Under the pieces are notes generated by a model. That model saw only the letters and a program-made list of their open reading frames with translations, ran no database searches and was not told where the DNA came from. Shown in pieces: positions 41,541-47,247 of a stretch of 47,247 nucleotides of DNA (positions within the stretch are counted from its first letter, which is position 1; every line of letters begins with the position of its first letter). A program made the position numbers and the translations under genes. Location: NCBI GenBank assembly GCA_003149565.1, contig QCWH01000029.1, positions 1-47,247 on the forward strand. Reading direction: 5' to 3'. This stretch comes from Marivita sp. XM-24bin2 (GTDB lineage Bacteria > Pseudomonadota > Alphaproteobacteria > Rhodobacterales > Rhodobacteraceae).

Positions 41541-43757
41541 TCAGTCGGCCAATTCCTTCAGACCCATGCGAACAGCCCTGTTCGGGTTCTGTTTCAGAAT
41601 GTGTTCGCCAAGCGCTTTGGCGAGCGTCTTGTGCCCCTTTTCGACCGCGCGGTTGAACAACTCTCGTTGATAGCGCGGAAAGCTGCGGCGTTGGCGCAGC
41701 AGCCTGTAATACGCACTCTTGTCCAGAGTGCCATTCAGAGCACCAAGTATGATCGGGCTGAGAATGCCCATCTGATTCAGCGAACTGCCCAGCCGGTGCC
41801 CGAGCAGGGGCGCGCGCAGATGCTCGACGTTTTTGCCCGCGAACCGCGCCGCGTGCTGCGCGTCCAGAGGTTCATAAGGATCGTAGAGTATGGACACACG
41901 ATGTGCAGCTGCGCTCACTTTGGCGGCATCGCCATACTTGCCCGTGAAATCCCGGTCCCAGACGGTCTTGTAGCGCGTCTCCCAAGGCACAACGGATTTA
42001 TCGACTGTCGATTGCGGAGAGATCGCCACAACGTCGCAGCCGGGTGCGGCGGGCGAAAAGGCGCAAGCCGCGTATCCGCCCATTGAGGCGCCGTAGAACA
42101 CGACACGTTTGAACTTTTCGAAAAAGCCGTTTGCTTTCAGCTCGTCGAATTGCTCATAAACCCAAGGCTCGCGATACCAGGTCCAACCACCTGCCAGCAC
42201 ACCCAACATCGACCAGCCTTGGTCTTTGATAAAGCTATAGCCCCACGGGCGACGGTCCTCACGTTTTGTCATTGCGATGTCGAGGTTGTCGAAGGTGACG
42301 ACCAACGTGTCCGGGTCGCGTGGGATATAAAGAAAGCTATGCCCGTTCGTGCCAGGACGATACCATCCGTCTTTGCCTGCAAGCTGCTGTGCAATGTCAT
42401 CCCAGCTGTCATCGGTCACGGGCGCAGGTGGGTTCGGAGAGACGCGAATACGGGTCACCTGCTTGCCGTCATCCTCTCGTGTCGATAACGCCGTGTTCGC
42501 GCCGTAAGGCTTGAGAAACGGAAACGCGCCGGACCCGCGTCTGACATCCATAAAGACCCTTGTGTCGGAATGAATGCAGCGTTGCAGGAACGGTTCCAGA
42601 AACTGCGTTTTCCATTGATCGCCGAACCCTTGCAGGTTGCAGAGCACATCCACCGGACGCAGGTCTTTTTCCGCGCGGATCACCTTGATCCGGTCCGGAT
42701 GGACCTCGTTTTCAGTGAGGAAGGCGATGTACTCGGCCAGCCAGGGCATATCTTCGTTCTTGAACTTGGCCCGACGGTTGGTGTTCACCAACTGGATGTC
42801 GCAATCGAACTTGTGGTGCAGCGCCAAGACAAAGCTGCGCGCATGTCCGGTCAGATCGGCCACGCTGGCGACCTCATCAAGGTCCAGCTCGTCGATCAGA
42901 GCACCGTCGAATGTCGTGTTCCCCCGCCCCTTGATTGGCGCGAGCGCAGGGGTGATGCCATGCTCTTGCACCAGTTTTTCAAGGTACGACCCCTTGGGCG
43001 GCAAGCCATCGTGCAGGTTGCCCAACTGCCGTTTGTTCGAGGCCCAGAGGTGCAGAGCGGTTGTCTCGGACGTAATCAATCCTTCCGCGATGTCTGCGCG
43101 GCGCATGAACTTGAACCGTTCGCGAAAGGTGATCGGGTAGAAGGCGTTGAGCGGCTGCACATGCTCTTCCAGACCTAGCGCATGCACATAATGGGTCACC
43201 ATCATCGGTCCCCAGACGCCCCAAGGCTGTTCAGTGATGTGCACCGGTTTGCCCTTCTCGGCCTTCTTGCGCATCTCTTCCTTGCGCTTTTTCGGCAGGA
43301 AAGGCGCAATGGAAAATCGGTCGCTGGTGAAGTCGAGCATCTGGCGCAGCGCATCGCTGTCGGCTGGCAGGCCAAGAACGGCGTTGTTCACCCGGTGTTC
43401 GCCGGGAAGTTCGTAGCCGAAGACATAGTCGCTGTCATAGTCCATCGGACGGTAGCAATAGACATCCGTATCCACCCAGATCATGCCGGGGTTCTGGTGG
43501 ATCATGTGCAGGCGGAACCAGTCGGCAAACAGCGCATAGCTGTTCTTTTGTTCATACTTGATGAAATCGTCTGTATCGATGATCTCGCGCCCATCCCGGC
43601 GGATGACACCGTCCGGGACGTTGGGGATGTCCTCATAGCTGAACAGAGTGATCTTTTGCCCCTTGTCGACAAAGGATTTCAGGCACAGCTGTTCCAGCCA
43701 GCTGAGCGGCCCCCCGATCCAGAGCGTTCCAACCTCGCGCGTGCGTGGCATCTGCAT
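41541..43757 (-). CDS. glycosyltransferase fused to alpha/beta-hydrolase-like domain
   Basis: A 738-residue multidomain protein. The first 245 residues resemble GT32/TcdA-type capsular glycosyltransferases (TLWIGGPLSWLEQLCLKSF; metal-binding Asp96-x-Asp98 in IWVDTDVYCYRPMD; HLWASN). Residues about 285-440 look like a Rossmann-type domain with VDVLCNLQGFGDQWK and RVFMDVRRGSGAF, function unclear. From about 460 an alpha/beta-hydrolase-like part has a nucleophile elbow GASMGG with Ser558, a candidate acid Asp626 (LYDPYEP) and His654 (LLGHRL). The domain readings are mine; the triad is inferred. It could add and trim groups on the same glycan. Its neighbour galE supports a carbohydrate role. Confidence 0.75.
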   Translation of the reverse strand: MQMPRTREVGTLWIGGPLSWLEQLCLKSFVDKGQKITLFSYEDIPNVPDGVIRRDGREIIDTDDFIKYEQKNSYALFADWFRLHMIHQNPGMIWVDTDVYCYRPMDYDSDYVFGYELPGEHRVNNAVLGLPADSDALRQMLDFTSDRFSIAPFLPKKRKEEMRKKAEKGKPVHITEQPWGVWGPMMVTHYVHALGLEEHVQPLNAFYPITFRERFKFMRRADIAEGLITSETTALHLWASNKRQLGNLHDGLPPKGSYLEKLVQEHGITPALAPIKGRGNTTFDGALIDELDLDEVASVADLTGHARSFVLALHHKFDCDIQLVNTNRRAKFKNEDMPWLAEYIAFLTENEVHPDRIKVIRAEKDLRPVDVLCNLQGFGDQWKTQFLEPFLQRCIHSDTRVFMDVRRGSGAFPFLKPYGANTALSTREDDGKQVTRIRVSPNPPAPVTDDSWDDIAQQLAGKDGWYRPGTNGHSFLYIPRDPDTLVVTFDNLDIAMTKREDRRPWGYSFIKDQGWSMLGVLAGGWTWYREPWVYEQFDELKANGFFEKFKRVVFYGASMGGYAACAFSPAAPGCDVVAISPQSTVDKSVVPWETRYKTVWDRDFTGKYGDAAKVSAAAHRVSILYDPYEPLDAQHAARFAGKNVEHLRAPLLGHRLGSSLNQMGILSPIILGALNGTLDKSAYYRLLRQRRSFPRYQRELFNRAVEKGHKTLAKALGEHILKQNPNRAVRMGLKELAD

Positions 43758-43884
43758 GTCCTCATCCGCGCCTCTTGTTCATCTCGGGCGCCGTTGTTTT
43801 TTTTGGAATGCTAAGCGCAAAAGACCCGGTTGTGTAGCCTGCGTGAATTCTGACTCAGTTTTTGCGCCATTCGTGCTCCTGCTA

Positions 43885-43901
43885 CCATGCAGCTTGCATG
43901 G
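43885..43901. promoter_or_regulatory. 17-bp inverted repeat in the divergent gap before the GT92-like gene
   Basis: CCATGCA-GCT-TGCATGG has seven perfect pairs around three bases. It lies about midway in the 218-base gap between the divergent fusion gene (minus) and the GT92-like gene at 43976 (plus). It is a candidate operator or hairpin. The remaining bases of the gap show nothing I can name. Confidence 0.45.
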
Positions 43902-43975
43902 ACAGCCGACCGCACGCTACCTTTTGCAGAACATCAAAGATCGCAGGCGCGCAAAGATCTGCAAGGTGAGGCAAA

Positions 43976-44944
43976 ATGAGCGGTGACACCTACACGGTTG
44001 TCTCAACCATGAAGAACGAAGGCCCCTACATCATTGATTGGGTGGCCCACTACAAGACCCTGGGTTTCGACCATATTCTGGTCTGCACCAATGATTGCAC
44101 CGACACGACCGTCGATATCCTGCTGCGCCTTCAGGAAATGGGGTTGGTCACGCAGCACAATACCATTGTGCGTAAGGCCGGGATCCACCGTTCTGCACTG
44201 CGTCAGGCAAGCCGGCGCTATGATATAGTGAAAGATGCGAAATGGGTCTTTGTTTGCGACGTGGATGAATACCTGAACATCCACATGGGCGATGGATCGG
44301 TTCAGGCCCTCGTCGAAGGCTCCGGAGACGATGCGGATGTCATCTCTGTGCCGTGGCGTGTGTTTGGACCAGACGGCTTGGAAGCCTTTGCCGATGAGCC
44401 AGTGACGCAGCAATTCCAGATGGGCGAATACGAATGGGACGCAAAACTGCGCCCACAGACAGGAAAATTCGTTAAATCTCTGTATACCAATCAGCACAAG
44501 TTCCAAAGGATGGGACTGCACGCGCCAGTATCTCTTGAAGAGTACGTGGCAGAAACGCGCAGGGTGTTGCCGGGTGGGGCAGACTACATCGTCAACGGTG
44601 AGCGCACAGCCAATCCGCCGCTCTTCACCCATGCGCAGGTCAACCACTATGCCTTGCGGTCAATGGACAGTTTCCTGGTCAAGCGCGCACGCGGAAGAGC
44701 CAATCATTCGCATCATGTTCTCGGCATGGAATATTGGCAGCGCTTTAATTTGAATGACGAAAAAGATACGTCGATCGACCGTTACAAAACCAAGGCCACC
44801 AAGCTTGCCAAGGAGCTGAAATCGGATCCGGTGCTCAAAGACCTTCACGCGCGTGCTGTCGATTGGCACAAACGAAAAGCGGCATCGCTCAAGCTGGATC
44901 CGGATATGGATGACCTGGTCAATGGTCTGAAGGCAGCGCTGTGA
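43976..44944 (+). CDS. GT92-like glycosyltransferase (Glyco_tranf_2_4 type)
   Basis: A 322-residue GT-A enzyme. VSTMKNEGPYIIDWVAHYKT, LVCTNDCTD and the metal site DVDEY (Asp95-Glu98) in VFVCDVDEYLNIH are typical of the Glyco_tranf_2_4 family. NHYALRSMDSFLVKRARGR is the conserved C-terminal block. It likely transfers a sugar during surface-glycan assembly; donor and acceptor are unknown. AAGGTGAGG just upstream supports the start. The next gene, 44 bases on, encodes a protein whose second half is closely similar. Confidence 0.88.
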   Translation: MSGDTYTVVSTMKNEGPYIIDWVAHYKTLGFDHILVCTNDCTDTTVDILLRLQEMGLVTQHNTIVRKAGIHRSALRQASRRYDIVKDAKWVFVCDVDEYLNIHMGDGSVQALVEGSGDDADVISVPWRVFGPDGLEAFADEPVTQQFQMGEYEWDAKLRPQTGKFVKSLYTNQHKFQRMGLHAPVSLEEYVAETRRVLPGGADYIVNGERTANPPLFTHAQVNHYALRSMDSFLVKRARGRANHSHHVLGMEYWQRFNLNDEKDTSIDRYKTKATKLAKELKSDPVLKDLHARAVDWHKRKAASLKLDPDMDDLVNGLKAAL

Positions 44945-44988
44945 TTGGAGTGCGACCGTCCGGAGGTTGATCCGCAGGTAGGGAAGAC

Positions 44989-47238
44989 ATGGGACAGGTG
45001 ATCGAACGACGCTTGCTGGGTCTGAACCTTGGCCCGGTCACCCTGTTGGATGCGGTGGCGACCGAGCGGGATGGCGCATACCACACGACACTGTTTTTTG
45101 CTGCGGGCAGTGATCTGTCTGGCATGTTGCATGCCGACGGGATCGAAGCGGTATCAACGGTCAGTGTCGGTGGCGCGGTATGTGTGACATATCCTGTTGC
45201 GCCAGACGCGCGTCTGCGCCTGACGCTCGACGGCGCACCGCTTGAGGTTGCCCCTGCGGCATCGGAGCAAGACCAGTATGAAGGACTCAACTGCATTGCG
45301 GCAGTGCGCAACGGTGAAACTGCAGCCACTGTTGCAACTTGGCTGAAATATCATGTGGACACTCAGGCGCTACAGGTCGCGGTGATCGTCGACCGGGCGC
45401 GGCCAGGGACCGAAGAGCCCGGCTTTGCGACCCAACTGTCTGAGGAAATCGCCCGCCTGTCACTGCCCTGCAATGTGACCGTGGTAACAAGCGATCTGCC
45501 CTTGGGCCGTACCGATGTCCCGGCCGAAGCGCATCCGTTCTGCGTGCCTGAAGCGCCGGGCAAGGACCGGATGAAAGTGCCGCCCCCCTCGCCGTGGGAT
45601 GCGCCACTTGGCGCGATGTCGCTTTATGAAATTCTGCGCGCGCGGTTTCTCGGGCAGGCGCGGGCTGTTTGCAATATCGAGGTGCATGACCTCTTGCCCG
45701 TCGGCGCGCCCAATATCTTTGATAGCGCAGTAGAGGCAGAGGGCGGAGAGGTCGCGCTTTTTGGTCGGCATTGTTACCCGTGGCGGGTGCGCAAGTCTGA
45801 CCCGACCCGGTTTGCCGATCACATCTGTGTCCAGTTCGACGCCAAGGGCGGACGTCAGCGGTGGTGCATCGCGCCTGCCAAAGCCCCCGACGCCGCGATC
45901 TGGCGGATGATCCGTATCGGCAACGCGATACCGGACCGGGCCCGAACGCAGCTTTTCTACCGACACATGGCGCTGCGACATCCAACGCCGTCGATCTCCA
46001 AGATCGTGCCGAAAACCTCGCTGATCGAGCATCCACCGCTGCTCGAGCTGTCCCAGCACTATTGGGGCCACAAACCCGTGCGGATGCCCGAGATGGAGGC
46101 TGACGCGTTGCCCAAGGGCAAGGGCCGGCGGGTGATTGTGACCACGATGAAGAACGAAGGTCCGTTCATTCTCGAATGGTTGGCCTATCATCGCGCAATC
46201 GGGTTTGACGATATCCTTGTCTATACAAACGATTGTACCGACGGTACTGACACCATGCTGCAGATGCTCGAGCGAAAAGGGTTTGTGCAGCATCGCGAAA
46301 ATCCATTTCGGGAAAGCGGTCTCAAACCTCAGCACGCCGCGTTGCAGGCGTCTGACGATGAACCGGTGGTCAAGAACGCGGCCTGGCTGACCTGTATCGA
46401 CGTCGATGAGTTCGTGAACATCAAGGTCGGAGACGGCACGCTGGACGCTTTGTTTGAGGCTGTCCCGGACGCGAACATGATTGCAATGACATGGCGGCTC
46501 TTTGGCAATTGCGATGTGCATGAATACGAAGACCGCCCAATCACCGAACAATTCCTGCGCTGCGCCCCGGAGTTTGCCCGAAAACCGCATCAGGCTTGGG
46601 GGTTCAAGACGCTCTTCAAGAATATCGGCCTCTTCAAGAAAATGGGGGTGCACCGACCAAAAGGGCTCAACCCGCAGCTTTGGGAAGAGATCAACTGGGT
46701 CAATGGCTCCGGAAAACCGCTCCCGCGACAGATGTTCCGCAATGGCTGGCGTTCCACCACAGAGACCTATGGCTATGATCTTGTGCAACTGAACCACTAC
46801 GCCGTGCGCTCTGCCGAGAGCTTCCTCGTCAAACGCGATCGGGGGCGGGTGAACCACGTAGATCGGGATCAGGGGCTCGCTTATTGGTTTCGGATGAACA
46901 ACAATTTCGAGGAAGAGCTGTCGGTGCAATCGCGCGTTCCGATGATGCGGGCCGAACTCGAACGATTGCTGGCAGACCCCGAAATTCGAGCGGCGCACGA
47001 CAGCGCCGTGGCCGCGCATCGGGCCAAGATCGACGCTCTGCGCGCGACCGAGAACTATTCGAAATTTTATGCCGAATTGACCGGGGACAGGATGCAAAGC
47101 TTGGCGCGGTTGCATAATCATTTTGGCGCCAACGTGTTTCTGTCTGGGCCCGAAGTCGTGCCGGACGAGGTGTTGCGCAAAGACCCGGATGAGGATTGGT
47201 TCTTCACCGTCGAACAGACCGGCGAAACAGCGCATTGA
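44989..47238 (+). CDS. two-module GT92-like glycosyltransferase with degenerate N-terminal half
   Basis: A 749-residue protein. The C-terminal half (from about residue 380) is a complete module: VIVTTMKNEGPFILEWLAYH, LVYTNDCTD, and DVDEF at 471-475, ending with NHYAVRSAESFLVKRDRGR. The first 370 residues look like an eroded copy of the same fold: NCIAAVRNGETAATVATWLK (101-120) replaces the entry motif, and IEVHDLLPV (230-238) stands where DVDEF would be. The N-terminal half is therefore probably not catalytic and may bind substrate or partner. The module copy was noted by eye only. It is probably co-transcribed with the gene before it. Confidence 0.8.
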   Translation: MGQVIERRLLGLNLGPVTLLDAVATERDGAYHTTLFFAAGSDLSGMLHADGIEAVSTVSVGGAVCVTYPVAPDARLRLTLDGAPLEVAPAASEQDQYEGLNCIAAVRNGETAATVATWLKYHVDTQALQVAVIVDRARPGTEEPGFATQLSEEIARLSLPCNVTVVTSDLPLGRTDVPAEAHPFCVPEAPGKDRMKVPPPSPWDAPLGAMSLYEILRARFLGQARAVCNIEVHDLLPVGAPNIFDSAVEAEGGEVALFGRHCYPWRVRKSDPTRFADHICVQFDAKGGRQRWCIAPAKAPDAAIWRMIRIGNAIPDRARTQLFYRHMALRHPTPSISKIVPKTSLIEHPPLLELSQHYWGHKPVRMPEMEADALPKGKGRRVIVTTMKNEGPFILEWLAYHRAIGFDDILVYTNDCTDGTDTMLQMLERKGFVQHRENPFRESGLKPQHAALQASDDEPVVKNAAWLTCIDVDEFVNIKVGDGTLDALFEAVPDANMIAMTWRLFGNCDVHEYEDRPITEQFLRCAPEFARKPHQAWGFKTLFKNIGLFKKMGVHRPKGLNPQLWEEINWVNGSGKPLPRQMFRNGWRSTTETYGYDLVQLNHYAVRSAESFLVKRDRGRVNHVDRDQGLAYWFRMNNNFEEELSVQSRVPMMRAELERLLADPEIRAAHDSAVAAHRAKIDALRATENYSKFYAELTGDRMQSLARLHNHFGANVFLSGPEVVPDEVLRKDPDEDWFFTVEQTGETAH

Positions 47239-47247
47239 TTGTCCGCT

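Noticed and set aside
45460-47235. 591-residue open frame on the minus strand opposite the two-module glycosyltransferase
   Set aside because: It is the shadow of GC-rich coding on the plus strand. The plus-strand protein has clear family motifs and the minus-strand translation has none.

Overview
The window looks like the chromosome of a marine alphaproteobacterium of the Rhodobacteraceae (Roseobacter group). The evidence is the GC-rich coding, the flagellar order flgB-flgC-fliE-fliQ-flgF-flgG-flgA with a divergent fliI, a long-form UrtB, a fused MrpA-MrpB subunit, and an ectABC-ask operon. This is inferred from gene content and protein flavour, not from a database match. I saw no tRNA, rRNA, insertion sequence, integrase or CRISPR array.

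Layout. (1) 1-3366: flagellar basal-body operon on the minus strand, running off the left edge. (2) 3391-4728: the export ATPase fliI, divergent. (3) 4734-10760: urea ABC transporter urtABCDE on the minus strand. (4) 11058-11543: small unknown exported protein. (5) 11623-14821: divergent oxyR and katG. (6) 14901-16196: orphan membrane histidine kinase. (7) 16595-22498: Mrp multisubunit Na+/H+ antiporter operon (mrpAB fusion, C, D, E, F, G). (8) 22495-26939: MarR-type regulator divergent from ectA-ectB-ectC-ask, the ectoine pathway with its dedicated aspartokinase. (9) 26964-37911: accessory transport/catabolic locus. A solute-binding protein, two sugar-type permeases, an argininosuccinate-lyase-like enzyme, a UgpC/MalK-type ATPase and a YfcG-like glutathione transferase run leftwards. 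A ROK regulator, a three-part PIG-L deacetylase and an EamA transporter run rightwards. (10) 38015-47238: glycan/cell-surface region with a GT4 and a GT2 glycosyltransferase, galE, a glycosyltransferase-plus-alpha/beta-hydrolase fusion, and two GT92-like (Glyco_tranf_2_4) glycosyltransferases.

How the genes work together. The middle block (katG/oxyR, Mrp, ectoine) reads as a salt and oxidative stress island: Mrp expels Na+ while ectABC-ask makes the compatible solute. The urea transporter supplies nitrogen. Locus 9 has the layout of a self-contained uptake and degradation system: transporter, deacetylase, C-N lyase, glutathione transferase and its own regulator. Its substrate is unknown to me, and it is the best candidate here for an undescribed pathway. 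Region 10 probably builds or decorates an exopolysaccharide or other surface glycan.

Notable non-coding signals include two perfect 20-bp palindromes between the two permease genes, a perfect 19-bp palindrome after the EamA gene, a palindrome just upstream of ectA, hairpins directly after both solute-binding-protein genes, and a terminator whose stem contains the last codons of the glutathione transferase gene.
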